Assembly: GCA_014584465.1 (NCBI GenBank)
Contig: JACTMU010000093.1
Span: forward strand, 1-64,000
Direction: 5' to 3'
From: Pseudomonadota bacterium
GTDB taxonomy: Bacteria; Bdellovibrionota; Bdellovibrionia; Bdellovibrionales; JACTMU01
DNA length: 64,000 nt
The position numbers and the translations under genes were made by a program. A model generated the notes under the pieces. That model had not been told where the DNA came from. It ran no database searches and saw only the letters and a list, made by a program, of their open reading frames with translations. Below, in pieces: positions 49,900-58,554 of the stretch; within the stretch, counting starts at the first letter, position 1; every line of letters begins with the position of its first letter.

Positions 49900-50700
49900 A
49901 TGAGAGTTTCAATTTTCTTGATATCAACATGTTTCCCAGTCGCGATGTTAGGACAGGGTCTTATCACAACTGGGTTGATGAAAAAGAACTGCCGTTCTTA
50001 TACATTTTCATTTACAGGAGATGAACAAGTTCTGAAAATACCGGCAGGATGTACCAAGGCGACAATTTCCGCATTTGGTGCTCAAGGTGGATCTACTAAC
50101 TCTCCGCCATTTTTTGCAACTGGTGGATTGGGTGGTCAAGCGGTAGGGACGGTCAACGTGACTCCAGGCGAGACACTCTATATCTACGTTGGTGGTCAAA
50201 ATGGTTATAATGGCGGAGGGGGAACAGGCACACAGATCGGTGGCGGTGGATCGGATGTGAGGCAAGGTGGCACAGCATTGGGGAATCGAATCATTGTTGC
50301 GGGTGGTGGTGGCGGTGGAGCAGCGGACAATGAACAATTCCTTAGTGGCATCACAGGTGGTGCCGGAGGCGGGGCAGGAGGCGGAGCGGGTCGCTGTGGT
50401 GGTGCCGGTGGAGGTGGAACCTCTTCAGCTGGCGGTGCCGGTGGATCAGCAGGATGTTACTGTGCGGGTCTTGCGGGGAGTTTGGGTCAAGGTGGAGGTT
50501 CGGCCAGTGGGGGGACATGTTCCGATTCCGGCGGCGGAGGCGGAGGCGGATATTATGGCGGAGGCGGAGGTGGTTGTGGAAATTGTGCTGGTGGTGGCAG
50601 CGGTGGCGGAGGATCTAACTATGTTACTGGCACCAACACCTCAACTGCATCAGGTGTCCGAAGCGGCAATGGAGAGATCACGATCGCTCTTGCGCCCTGA
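49900..50700 (+). CDS. Exported Gly-rich beta protein
   Basis: Start at 49900, right after the fibre-like gene; the frame is open farther upstream inside that gene. Signal peptide (IFLISTCFPVAMLGQG). The front has a YTFSFTGDEQVLKIPAGC module and a TVNVTPGETLYIYVGG module, the usual head of Gly-rich (ALK-like) proteins. About 150 residues of Gly with regular Cys (CYCAG, CSDSGG, GCGNCAGG) follow, then a short end. Cell-surface partner of the fibre protein is inferred from the tight spacing. Confidence 0.8.
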   Translation: MRVSIFLISTCFPVAMLGQGLITTGLMKKNCRSYTFSFTGDEQVLKIPAGCTKATISAFGAQGGSTNSPPFFATGGLGGQAVGTVNVTPGETLYIYVGGQNGYNGGGGTGTQIGGGGSDVRQGGTALGNRIIVAGGGGGGAADNEQFLSGITGGAGGGAGGGAGRCGGAGGGGTSSAGGAGGSAGCYCAGLAGSLGQGGGSASGGTCSDSGGGGGGGYYGGGGGGCGNCAGGGSGGGGSNYVTGTNTSTASGVRSGNGEITIALAP

Positions 50701-50749
50701 TGAGGTAACTGTTTCTGCATCGCTGTGAGGTGGCCTATTTGGTGTTTGG

Positions 50750-50777
50750 CTCGAAAGCAGGTTTCGCGCCTGGCGCT
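50750..50777 (-). repeat. Dispersed GCCTGGC-type repeat, copy 2
   Basis: Inverted copy of 3829-3856 with two mismatches. It runs into the TAG stop codon of the SUMT gene, as the palindrome at 26849 does for the ALDH-like gene. Confidence 0.6.
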
Positions 50778-51504
50778 ATTTCGGATTCACATCGAGTGCG
50801 TGAACGACGTGGCCCACCACCATGATGGCAGGTGAGCGGATCTCGGGTGCATCTTCGCTAAGGAGGGTCTTCAGAGTTGTGACGATCTTTCGTTCCTCTT
50901 CTGAAAATCCATGTTCGAGAAAGGCGACAGGGGTTGTTGGTTCTAAGCCCCCCTCAACTAAACTTCTTGCGATGGCCACGCGGTTTTTGACACCCATCAA
51001 GAAGACGAGTGTGTCGGATCCAACGAGTTGTTGCCACTGCTGCGGCAGGATCTCCTCTTGAGCTCCATGCCCGGTGACCACGGTAAAGGACTGAGCCACA
51101 TTCCGATGTGTGACTGGAATCTCAAAGTGGGCAGGGACACTGATGGCCGATGTGATTCCTGGAATCACTTCGGCAACGACACCTCGTTCTCGAAGAAAGA
51201 GGAGCTCCTCACCGCCACGCCCAAAGACGAAAGGGTCGCCTCCTTTAAGTCTCACAACCGTCGCAAATTGTTGAGACAGGCGGTAAAGCTCTTCATGGAT
51301 CTCCTCTTGGGGGACGCTGTGATTTCCTTCGGTTTTTCCTACATAGATGCGCTCGCATCTGGGTGGAGTTAATTTCAAAATCTCAGGGTTCATCAGCCGA
51401 TCGTAAAGAACCGCGTCAGCCTGTTGCAACACTCGATGAGCCTTCAGGGTGAGCAGTTCCGGGTCTCCTGGGCCAGCTCCAACAATGTAGACGCGTCTTT
51501 TCAC
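50776..51504 (-). CDS. cobA: Uroporphyrinogen-III C-methyltransferase (SUMT)
   Basis: Makes precorrin-2 by two SAM-dependent methylations of uroporphyrinogen III. Family marks: YIVGAGPGDPELLTLKA, ADAVLYDRL, the VRLKGGDPFVFGRGGEE motif, EVIPGITSAISVPA and PVTHRN. At 242 residues it is the single-function type. It is read from a GTG with GAGAGG upstream. Precorrin-2 feeds siroheme, cobalamin and heme d1; lying head to head with nirC-nirF-nirN, this copy probably serves heme d1 and would then be called nirE. Confidence 0.93.
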   Translation of the reverse strand: MKRRVYIVGAGPGDPELLTLKAHRVLQQADAVLYDRLMNPEILKLTPPRCERIYVGKTEGNHSVPQEEIHEELYRLSQQFATVVRLKGGDPFVFGRGGEELLFLRERGVVAEVIPGITSAISVPAHFEIPVTHRNVAQSFTVVTGHGAQEEILPQQWQQLVGSDTLVFLMGVKNRVAIARSLVEGGLEPTTPVAFLEHGFSEEERKIVTTLKTLLSEDAPEIRSPAIMVVGHVVHALDVNPK

Positions 51505-51556
51505 AATGGGTGCCTCTCAATCTTCTTCGTTTCTTCGTTGTAGATCAGAGGCAATA

Positions 51557-51781
51557 TCATCTTTTCGAAGTGATGAGAATCAAAAGGTGATCTCCGAGGA
51601 GATCATAGATCATATCATAGGCTGAATCGTGACGGGAAAAATCGTCCCATAGCCATTTTAGAGAGGAGTTCATGGGAAAAATTACCTCAAACGGGCCTCT
51701 GCTTCCACCGAAGTCACCTTGATCTGAGAAAATTTGGAGCGTTGATCTAAAAGTAGTGACTTTCTTGAGCCCCGAGGGCAA
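51557..51781 (-). CDS. Possible small protein, 5' end unclear
   Basis: A minus-strand frame of 74 residues between the SUMT and nirC genes reads like a real globular segment (FRSTLQIFSDQGDFGG, FEVIFPMNSSLKWLWDDFSR, YDLLGDHLLILITSKR). The TTG start has no ribosome site. In another frame, an ATG at about 51823 followed by a run of nine T residues could be joined to it by a slip, so a frameshifted gene is possible. Low confidence; it may be chance. Confidence 0.3.
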   Translation of the reverse strand: MPSGLKKVTTFRSTLQIFSDQGDFGGSRGPFEVIFPMNSSLKWLWDDFSRHDSAYDMIYDLLGDHLLILITSKR

Positions 51782-51874
51782 ATAGATTTCATATAAAAAA
51801 AAAGAGAGTGATAGAAGGACATTGTGGTTGTTGGCGGAGGATCCGCCGTGATCACAAGAAAGGGAGCTACAGAG

Positions 51875-52285
51875 ATGATGAAGTTGGTGGTCACGTCATT
51901 GCAACGCGTCCTGGCAACCCTCTTTGCCTTTGCTACCCTCCTTGTCTTTCTCAATTGCGTCCATGCGAATGCGGTGAGCGAAAAGGTGAGCGATTCTCAA
52001 GATCCAATCGGGTCCGCAAGAACACCTCCGTTTGCCCCTTCCTTGAAGCGAAGTGGTGAACTTCGTTATCTACTCAAACATGATTGTGGATCTTGTCACG
52101 GGATGACCCTTAAGGGTGGTCTTGGACCTGCTTTGACTCGTGATGCTTTGAAGGGGCGATCTGTAGAAGAGATCGCTTCGGTGATTCGCTATGGACGATC
52201 TGCGCTGGGCATGCCTCCTTGGAGCCCATTTTTAAGTCAGGAGGAGGCTCTTTGGTTGGCGGGTATTTTGAAAGATGAGGATTGA
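51875..52285 (+). CDS. nirC: Cytochrome c55X, heme d1 cluster cytochrome
   Basis: Start at 51875 follows GGGAG. The 136-residue product has a signal peptide, a single heme site in LKHDCGSCHGMTLKGGLGPALT and a distal Met in GMPPWSPFLS. This string is characteristic of NirC from denitrifiers (DCGSCHGLTLKGGLGPALT and MPPW). It passes electrons in the periplasm during heme d1 making or to nitrite reductase. First gene of nirC-nirF-nirN, nine bases before nirF. Confidence 0.88.
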   Translation: MMKLVVTSLQRVLATLFAFATLLVFLNCVHANAVSEKVSDSQDPIGSARTPPFAPSLKRSGELRYLLKHDCGSCHGMTLKGGLGPALTRDALKGRSVEEIASVIRYGRSALGMPPWSPFLSQEEALWLAGILKDED

Positions 52286-52294
52286 GGAGGGATT

Positions 52295-53479
52295 TTGAAA
52301 GGTTCGAAGTCGATCGTGCGTTTGGTTTTTGGTTGTGGTGCACTCCTCTTTTTGAGTTGTTGTGCGACCTTACGAGGAAGTGGTGATTTGGGGTTGGTGG
52401 TGGAGCGTGAAAAGGGTTCGCTGCTTGTGGTTGAGACCACGGGATCGGAAGTATTGGGAAAGGTTGAAGGTCTTGGTGATCTCTCTCATGCCTCGATTGT
52501 CTATTCGCGAGATGGTCGCTACGGCTACGTCTTCGGGCGCGATGGGGGTCTCACCAAGGTGGATCTTCTTAAGGCCAAGATTGATCGTCGAGTCATTCAG
52601 GCTGGAAATTCAATTGGTGGGGCTATCTCTCAAGATGGTCGACTCATTGCGGTTTCTAATTACGAGCCTGGCGGAGTTAAGATCTTCGATTCTGAGAATT
52701 TGGAGTTGGTTGCGGACATTGTGGCTCAGACCTCAAAAGGGGAGCGCCCCTCGAAGGTCGTTGGCTTGGTGGATGCTCCTGGGCAGAGGTTCGTCTTTAG
52801 CCTTTTTGATGGCGGTGAGATTTGGGTGGTCGACATGTCCAATTCGAAAACACCACTTATCACAAAGTTACCTCAAGTGGGTGATCGCCCTTATGATGGT
52901 CTCGTGAGCTCCAATGGGCGTTATTATATGGCAGGACTCTTTGGAGAAGAGGGGATCGCACTTGTGGACCTCTGGAACCTCAAGAACGGGGTTCGTCGAA
53001 TTCTCCCAACCTATTCGAAGGCCGATGAGCGTCTTCCTGTCTACAAGATGCCTCATCTTGAGGGGTGGGCGTTGACGGATGATCTTGCCTTTCTCCCGGC
53101 TGTGGGAAGAGAGGAACTTTGGGTTGCAGACCGTCGAACGTGGAAGATTGTAAAGAAGATTGCGCTTCACGGACAACCTGTTTTTGCGATGGCAAGCCCC
53201 GATGATCGTCAGGTATGGGTGAACTTTGCCTTCCCAAAGAATGATCATGTTCAGGTCATCGATGTCTCTTCGTTAAACATCGTGCAAGACTTGAAGCCTG
53301 GAAAGGGAGTGCTCCACATGGAGTTCACACCCAGAGGGGAACGAGTCTGGGTTTCGGTTCGTGACGAGAATCAGTTGGTCATCTACGACACTCGGGGTTT
53401 TGAAATCTTGCGGAAGATTTCTGCAGATCGACCAAGTGGGATCTTTTTTACTTCGCGCAGCCAAAGGATAGGTTTATGA
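52295..53479 (+). CDS. nirF: Heme d1 biosynthesis protein NirF
   Basis: TTG start with GGAGG upstream. Lipoprotein signal (LLFLSCCA). The 394-residue product is the eight-bladed propeller related to the d1 domain of cd1 nitrite reductase, without the heme c domain. NirF hallmarks: GDRPYDGLVSSNGRYYMAGLFGEEGIALVDLW and VYKMPHLEGWA, with the d1-contacting His. It acts in the late periplasmic steps of heme d1 formation. Overlaps nirN by four bases. Confidence 0.92.
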   Translation: MKGSKSIVRLVFGCGALLFLSCCATLRGSGDLGLVVEREKGSLLVVETTGSEVLGKVEGLGDLSHASIVYSRDGRYGYVFGRDGGLTKVDLLKAKIDRRVIQAGNSIGGAISQDGRLIAVSNYEPGGVKIFDSENLELVADIVAQTSKGERPSKVVGLVDAPGQRFVFSLFDGGEIWVVDMSNSKTPLITKLPQVGDRPYDGLVSSNGRYYMAGLFGEEGIALVDLWNLKNGVRRILPTYSKADERLPVYKMPHLEGWALTDDLAFLPAVGREELWVADRRTWKIVKKIALHGQPVFAMASPDDRQVWVNFAFPKNDHVQVIDVSSLNIVQDLKPGKGVLHMEFTPRGERVWVSVRDENQLVIYDTRGFEILRKISADRPSGIFFTSRSQRIGL

Positions 53480-55065
53480 GAAAACTGAGCGGAATTCGAG
53501 ATGGAGTGTCGACAATTGTTTTTGCACTGGGGATGGTCGGATGCGCCGGGGGGGCGATTTCTGAAAAGAGCGCTTCAAATGATGTGATCAGCAAAGCCCA
53601 TGATCTCTATCAAAAACATTGTCAAAGTTGTCACGGTGAAAATCGTATTGGTGGAAGTGGGCCAGCGCTCTTTCCTGAGAATTTGGGGCGTCTTAAGCCT
53701 GAGGAGGCTTCTAAGGTGATTCGCGAGGGTCGACCTCTAACGCAAATGGCCTCCTTTCACAAGGAGTTGAATGAGCAGGAGATTCAGATGTTGGTTGACT
53801 TCATCTATCAGCCCTCAAGTCAAGAGCTGAAGTGGGGGTTCTCGGAGATTGAAGGATCGTTGATCTCCTATCCCTACGAGGTGCCATCAAAACCGCAGTT
53901 TAAGTCCGATCCGCTCAATCTCTTTATGGTGGTGGAATCAGGTGATCACCATGTGACGGTGCTCGATGGGGATCGTTTTGAGCCCTTGATTCGATTTCCT
54001 TCGCGCTACGCGCTTCACGGAGGGATTAAGTATTCACCGGACGGTCGGTACGCCTACATGGCCTCCAGAGATGGATGGGTCACCATGTTTGACATCTACG
54101 CACTCAAAGTGGTTCGTGAAGTTCGAGCTGCCATCAACACGCGAAATCTTGCCATCTCCGATGATGGGAAGACTTTGGCTGTGGGGAACTACCTTCCTAA
54201 AACTGTGGTTCTTTTAGATGGTGGAACTTTGAAGCCCATCCAAGTTCTTGATGCAGTTTCGAAGTCAGGTGGGGCGTCGCGCGTGAGCGCAGTCTACACG
54301 GCTCCTCCACGAAAGAGCTTTGTGGTGGCTCTTAAAGATGTACCTGAGGTTTGGGAGATACCCTATGGAAATCTCATTCAGATCATAGATAAAAATTCAG
54401 ACAAAGATGTTCAAGGCGGGCAGAAAACAGTGTCTGAGATATCCCATTTGATTCGAAGGATGGGGGTTGAAGATGTTCTGGATGACTTCTTTTTTGATGG
54501 GGAGTATCGCCATCTGATCGGAGCCTCTCGAGGTGGTGAGACATTTGTTCTCAATCTTCAAAGTGGTAAGACCATCAAGAGACTTTCGATCTCGGGAATG
54601 CCCCATTTGGGATCGGGAATTGAGTGGAGCTATCATGGAAGAAAGGTCTTCGCCACTCCCAATTTGAAAGAGGGGGCCATTACGGTGGTCGACACTTCAA
54701 GCTGGTCGATCTTAAAAAAGATTTCCACTGAAGGCCCTGGCTTTTTTCTGAGAAGCCATGAAAATTCCCCCTATGCCTGGAGTGAAGTTTTTTTTGGACC
54801 CAATAAAGATCTGGTTCACGTCATTGACAAGCGAACGCTGAAGATTGCCAAAACCTTAAAGCCGAGGCCACAGAAGACCTCGGGGCATGTGGAGTTCACC
54901 CGAGATGGCAAATATGCATTGGTGAGCATTTGGGAAGAGGATGGCGAACTTCTTATTTACGATGCTAAGACTCTTGAGTTGAAGAAGAGCCTTCCGATGA
55001 AAAAGCCTTCGGGGAAGTACAATGTTTACAACAAGATCACCTATGCACAAGGAACGAGCCACTAG
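53476..55065 (+). CDS. nirN: Cytochrome c / d1-domain protein NirN (dihydro-heme d1 dehydrogenase)
   Basis: A lipoprotein-type signal (GMVGCAGG), then a cytochrome c domain with CQSCHGENRIGGSGPAL, then the d1-type propeller. SGMPHLGSGIEW, GPGFFLRSHENSPYAW and the C-terminal KPSGKYNVYNKITYAQGTSH identify NirN rather than the NirS reductase. NirN oxidises the last precursor to heme d1 and passes the cofactor to NirS. No nirS lies in this window, so the reductase and the other nir genes (nirJ, nirDLGH) must be elsewhere or absent. Confidence 0.88.
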   Translation: MRKLSGIRDGVSTIVFALGMVGCAGGAISEKSASNDVISKAHDLYQKHCQSCHGENRIGGSGPALFPENLGRLKPEEASKVIREGRPLTQMASFHKELNEQEIQMLVDFIYQPSSQELKWGFSEIEGSLISYPYEVPSKPQFKSDPLNLFMVVESGDHHVTVLDGDRFEPLIRFPSRYALHGGIKYSPDGRYAYMASRDGWVTMFDIYALKVVREVRAAINTRNLAISDDGKTLAVGNYLPKTVVLLDGGTLKPIQVLDAVSKSGGASRVSAVYTAPPRKSFVVALKDVPEVWEIPYGNLIQIIDKNSDKDVQGGQKTVSEISHLIRRMGVEDVLDDFFFDGEYRHLIGASRGGETFVLNLQSGKTIKRLSISGMPHLGSGIEWSYHGRKVFATPNLKEGAITVVDTSSWSILKKISTEGPGFFLRSHENSPYAWSEVFFGPNKDLVHVIDKRTLKIAKTLKPRPQKTSGHVEFTRDGKYALVSIWEEDGELLIYDAKTLELKKSLPMKKPSGKYNVYNKITYAQGTSH

Positions 55066-55169
55066 GGATTGGCATTTGGCCATTTTGCGCCAGCCACCGA
55101 AAGAGATTGCATTCACTTGAGGTCGAGTTAAAGTAGAAGAACAACGGAGCTCAAAAAAAGGGGGTCTCA

Positions 55170-55331
55170 ATGGGAAAACACGATGGAGGAAACAGCGAAG
55201 TCCCATGGCAACAGAGGGTTTTTGATCAACCCTTTCTGTTGCTGGCGGCAGGGCTGATCGTCATGTTCGGATTTTACACAATTTGGGGATTGGTAGAACT
55301 TCTTAACTTGCCTGCGGGCACCTTACCATAA
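55170..55331 (+). CDS. 53-residue membrane peptide at the head of the NO-reductase-like operon
   Basis: ATG 55170 with GGGG upstream; stop TAA 55329-55331, six bases before the CuA subunit gene and overlapping no other gene. The peptide has a polar N-terminus (GKHDGGNSEVPWQQRVFDQP) and one membrane helix (LLLAAGLIVMFGFYTIWGLV). Small one-helix subunits are normal companions of heme-copper enzymes. It is too short for usual gene finding; spacing, ribosome site and helix make it credible. Confidence 0.72.
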   Translation: MGKHDGGNSEVPWQQRVFDQPFLLLAAGLIVMFGFYTIWGLVELLNLPAGTLP

Positions 55332-55337
55332 GGAGGA

Positions 55338-55889
55338 GTGGCTATGGCACAAGAGGAAATTCATTCAAGCATAGTGAGTCCGCAAGGTGTTTGGTGGAAA
55401 CCTGTAGGGGCACAAGAGAAGCTCTGGGTCACGATCGCCTTCATTTGGTGTTTAATTCTCTTTGCGATGATGCCCTTTTGGCATCTCAAGGGGGGGCAGA
55501 ACCCAGCTGGGATTCGAAGTAAAGTCGATGGTGAAGCTTTTCGTGAACGGGTCAACCGGTTCATCAGTGACTACCGCATCGGTGAGGAGAAGGGGATTCC
55601 GGTCGTCGAACCTCCTCCAGGAAGCGAAATCTACTTGATGGGGCAGATGTGGAGCTGGACGCCGATCATCAAATTGAAGCAAGGAGCAGAGTACACACTC
55701 CATCTTTCCTCGGTGGACCTCAACCACGGGTTTGGTCTCTCGCACATCAACGTGAACTTTCAGGTGGTTCCGGGCTATGACTACGCTCTTAAGATCACCC
55801 CGAAGACAACTGGAGAGTACAAGGTGCTTTGCAATGAGTTCTGTGGAATTGGACATCATCTCATGATCGGTAAGATGATCGTAGAATAG
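55338..55889 (+). CDS. Heme-copper enzyme subunit II with CuA site
   Basis: AAGGAGG site overlapping the stop of the small peptide gene. The 183-residue protein has one membrane anchor (LWVTIAFIWCLILFAMMPFW) and a cupredoxin domain with the CuA ligands: His in SSVDLNHGFGL and CNEFCGIGHHLM, that is C-x-E-x-C-x3-H-x2-M. It takes electrons from a donor such as a cytochrome c and feeds subunit I. Short subunit II with one helix is the ba3/NOR type, not the two-helix mitochondrial type. Confidence 0.9.
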   Translation: MAMAQEEIHSSIVSPQGVWWKPVGAQEKLWVTIAFIWCLILFAMMPFWHLKGGQNPAGIRSKVDGEAFRERVNRFISDYRIGEEKGIPVVEPPPGSEIYLMGQMWSWTPIIKLKQGAEYTLHLSSVDLNHGFGLSHINVNFQVVPGYDYALKITPKTTGEYKVLCNEFCGIGHHLMIGKMIVE

Positions 55890-55915
55890 CTGGTTGCAGC
55901 AAGGAGAAGCATAAA

Positions 55916-57646
55916 ATGAGTCAAACGATAGGTAATTTAGCAAATCGGTTTCGCACCTGCCCTGTGACCGGTCTTAAGGTCGACAGTCAGGCAGAGAATT
56001 TAATTAAGATCAATGCTGTTGTGGCTGTGGTGTGCCTTCTTTTTGGAGCCATCGCAGCTGTAGGGCTCGTGCTCACACGTTGGCAGGCTGTTCATTTGCT
56101 GCCAGCGGAGAGTTACTACCGCTTTCTTACAGCGCATGGTCTTAATATGTTGATTTTCTTTATTGTGTTCTTCGAGATGGCAGTCCTCTACTTTGCAGGA
56201 CCTGTCTTGTTAAGTTCAAGGCTTCCGGCACCGAAGGTGGGATGGTTTGCCTTTTTATTGATGTTTGTGGGGATGGCGATGGTGAACTTCATGGTCTTTA
56301 CAGGCCAAGCCGATGTTCTCTTCACATCCTATCCGCCGTTGAAGGCCCACCCCGCCTACTATTTGGGAATTATCTTCTTTGCCGTTGGAGCGCTGACGGT
56401 GGTGCTGCACTTTTTTGGTTCACTTGTTGTGGCCAAGAAGGAGGGTGCCTACAAGGGGTCCGTTCCCATGGTGACCTTTGGGGCGATTACAGCAGCAATC
56501 ATTGCCTTCATCACGCTTCTCCATGGAGCGATCATCTACATTCCGACCTTCTTGTGGTCGCTCGATCTGATCAGTATGGATGCTGAACTCTATCGACTTA
56601 TTTGGTGGGGGCTTGGCCACTCTTCTCAACAGATCAACGTGGCAGCTCAAGTGGCCATTTGGTATCTTTTAGGAAGTTTGACCGTCGGTGCTGTGGTCGT
56701 AAACGAAAAGATCAGTCGATTGGCATTTGTACTCTACGTTCTTTTCATTTCGATGGCGTCTGCTCACCATCTCTTGGTGGATCCAGGTTTTAGCCCTGCT
56801 TGGAAGGTTTGGAACACGAGCTATGCAATGTACCTCGCGGTTCTGGCCAGTATGATTCATGGCTTTACGGTTCCAGCGGGGATTGAGCTTGGTTCGAGAC
56901 TTCGAGGTCTGACTCAGGGGACCTTTGAGTGGTTGAGAAAGGCCCCTTGGAGTGATCCTGGTTTTTCAGGGCTCGTCCTCTCACTGGTCATCTTTGGTTT
57001 TCTTGGTGGAATCACTGGGGTTACCATTGGAACTGAACAGATCAACATCATCGCTCACAATACGATGAGAATTCCTGGCCACTTTCATGCCACTGTGGTC
57101 GGTGGGACGGCACTCTCCTTTATGGCTGTGACCTACTATGTGCTTCCACTCATTTTTCGAAAGCGAGTGGCCATGTGGGGCTTAGCTAAAATTCAGCCCT
57201 ATCTTTTTGGAATTGGGATCACAATCATGTCGATGTCGATGATCTTTTTGGGAATCTTTGGAGTGCCTCGGCGTCACTGGGACATCACCTTTGCTCAGGC
57301 TCCATTTACAATGGAATTCCCAACGGCCACTGAGACCTTTCAGGCAACGATGGGATTCGGTGGGATCATCGCCGCGCTCGGAGCTGTCGCTTTCATCTTG
57401 ATTGCAGTCGTGACCGTCTTCTTTGGCAAACCTGTGACCGAAGCTGACATCAAGTCCGGTGCCAGCGGGATTCCTCAAGGGATTCTAAAGCTCCCTCCTC
57501 AAGTGCATAGCGGTGCAAAAGTTGCGGAAGCTCACAAAGTTGGGACACCAGGTACGATGATTCTTGTCTTTATCTTTCTTGCCTGTTTTGTTCTCTACTA
57601 TTTTACGAACTGGAAAATATTGGGTGCTCTTTGGAAGATCGGTTAA
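55916..57646 (+). CDS. Heme-copper subunit I of oxidase-type NO reductase (eNOR-like)
   Basis: Twelve or more membrane helices in 576 residues. Ligands in place: His74 (LTAHGLNM) and His391 for low-spin heme with His389 for the active heme (IPGHFHAT), and His235 (WGLGHSSQQIN) plus His284-His285 (SAHHLL) for the second metal. Where oxygen reductases have Tyr four residues after the His (GHPEVY), this protein has Gln238-Gln239. Loss of the cross-linked Tyr is the mark of NO reductases in this superfamily, and a CuA subunit II is known for several of them. NO to N2O is therefore more likely than O2 reduction, in line with the nir genes nearby. Which subfamily it belongs to needs a tree. Confidence 0.8.
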   Translation: MSQTIGNLANRFRTCPVTGLKVDSQAENLIKINAVVAVVCLLFGAIAAVGLVLTRWQAVHLLPAESYYRFLTAHGLNMLIFFIVFFEMAVLYFAGPVLLSSRLPAPKVGWFAFLLMFVGMAMVNFMVFTGQADVLFTSYPPLKAHPAYYLGIIFFAVGALTVVLHFFGSLVVAKKEGAYKGSVPMVTFGAITAAIIAFITLLHGAIIYIPTFLWSLDLISMDAELYRLIWWGLGHSSQQINVAAQVAIWYLLGSLTVGAVVVNEKISRLAFVLYVLFISMASAHHLLVDPGFSPAWKVWNTSYAMYLAVLASMIHGFTVPAGIELGSRLRGLTQGTFEWLRKAPWSDPGFSGLVLSLVIFGFLGGITGVTIGTEQINIIAHNTMRIPGHFHATVVGGTALSFMAVTYYVLPLIFRKRVAMWGLAKIQPYLFGIGITIMSMSMIFLGIFGVPRRHWDITFAQAPFTMEFPTATETFQATMGFGGIIAALGAVAFILIAVVTVFFGKPVTEADIKSGASGIPQGILKLPPQVHSGAKVAEAHKVGTPGTMILVFIFLACFVLYYFTNWKILGALWKIG

Positions 57647-57669
57647 GAGCATTTCCTATTTCATCTCAA

Positions 57670-58554
57670 ATGGGTAGCCCTCTGCTACCCATTTTGATTT
57701 TGATCCTCTGGATCTTCATGACCATGTTTTGGTGGGGGGCTGCCTTTTATCCCGCAGCCGGAGAAGCCTTGCCACGATTTCAATCGGTTTGCTTTGGCAT
57801 TCAGTCCGGAGGACTTCCAGAAACTTACGGATGGATCAATCTCATCGGGGGCCCTCTGCTTCTTCTCTCTTTTTTGCTCTTAAGTTGGGGAGATGAGATC
57901 CCCTCCTCTTTTCGTTATCTGATACGGACTTCATTTGGCAAAAGTGTTGCGGTCTTGATTGTGATCTGTTTCGCTCTAGAAGCCGTTTGGGTGGCTCTTC
58001 GAATTGCAGATCTTAAAGCGTCTCAATGGGTTGAGACGGGATTTGATCCCTCTTTAACTTTGCCGGACTCCTATCCAAGGAGTTCCAAAGATGCCCCCCC
58101 CTTTGAACTGGTCGATCAGATGGGAGGCGTTGTGAATCTTGGGAGTTTTCAAGGAAGACCCTTTCTATTGACCTTTGCATTTGCCCATTGTCAGACGATC
58201 TGTCCGATGATCATAAAAAATGCAACTTCGGCACTTGATCAAGCAGGTTCGGGGGCCTCTTTGGTGGTTGTGACGCTGGATCCGTGGCGGGACACCCCCG
58301 CAACTCTTCCTCACCTAGCACGGGATTGGGAGCTGCCAGGTGCTGTTCATCTTCTGTCGGGTAAGGTTGAAGATGTCAACGCCATGTTGGATGCCTATAA
58401 GGTTCCTCACGAGCGCGACGAGAAGAGTGGAAACATCACCCATCCCGCACTTGTTTACGTCATTGATGGCGAGGGCAAGATTGCCTACAGTTTCAATAAT
58501 CCCAGCCCAACGTGGATGGCTGATGCACTGTCTCGAGTTTCCGTTTCGAAATGA
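57670..58554 (+). CDS. SCO1/SenC copper chaperone with N-terminal membrane domain
   Basis: C-terminal half is a thioredoxin-fold SCO domain with the copper motif CQTIC (AFAHCQTICPMI) and the distal His in NITHPALVYVIDG. The front half, about 120 residues, has three membrane helices (LPILILILWIFMTMFWW, LLLLSFLLLSWG, SVAVLIVICFALEAVWV), more than the single anchor usual in SCO proteins. It should load the CuA site of subunit II. Start at ATG 57670; a TTG at 57631 overlapping subunit I is possible. Ends with a four-base overlap on the next gene. Confidence 0.85.
   Translation: MGSPLLPILILILWIFMTMFWWGAAFYPAAGEALPRFQSVCFGIQSGGLPETYGWINLIGGPLLLLSFLLLSWGDEIPSSFRYLIRTSFGKSVAVLIVICFALEAVWVALRIADLKASQWVETGFDPSLTLPDSYPRSSKDAPPFELVDQMGGVVNLGSFQGRPFLLTFAFAHCQTICPMIIKNATSALDQAGSGASLVVVTLDPWRDTPATLPHLARDWELPGAVHLLSGKVEDVNAMLDAYKVPHERDEKSGNITHPALVYVIDGEGKIAYSFNNPSPTWMADALSRVSVSK

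Noticed and set aside
51589-51604. GATCTCC-GA-GGAGATC as a regulatory palindrome of the nir genes
   Set aside because: It lies inside the possible small frame, does not match FNR or NNR sites (TTGAT-N4-ATCAA), and may be chance.
53476-55065. cd1 nitrite reductase NirS
   Set aside because: The d1-domain motifs and the C-terminal block are those of NirN, so it is not counted as the nitrite reductase.
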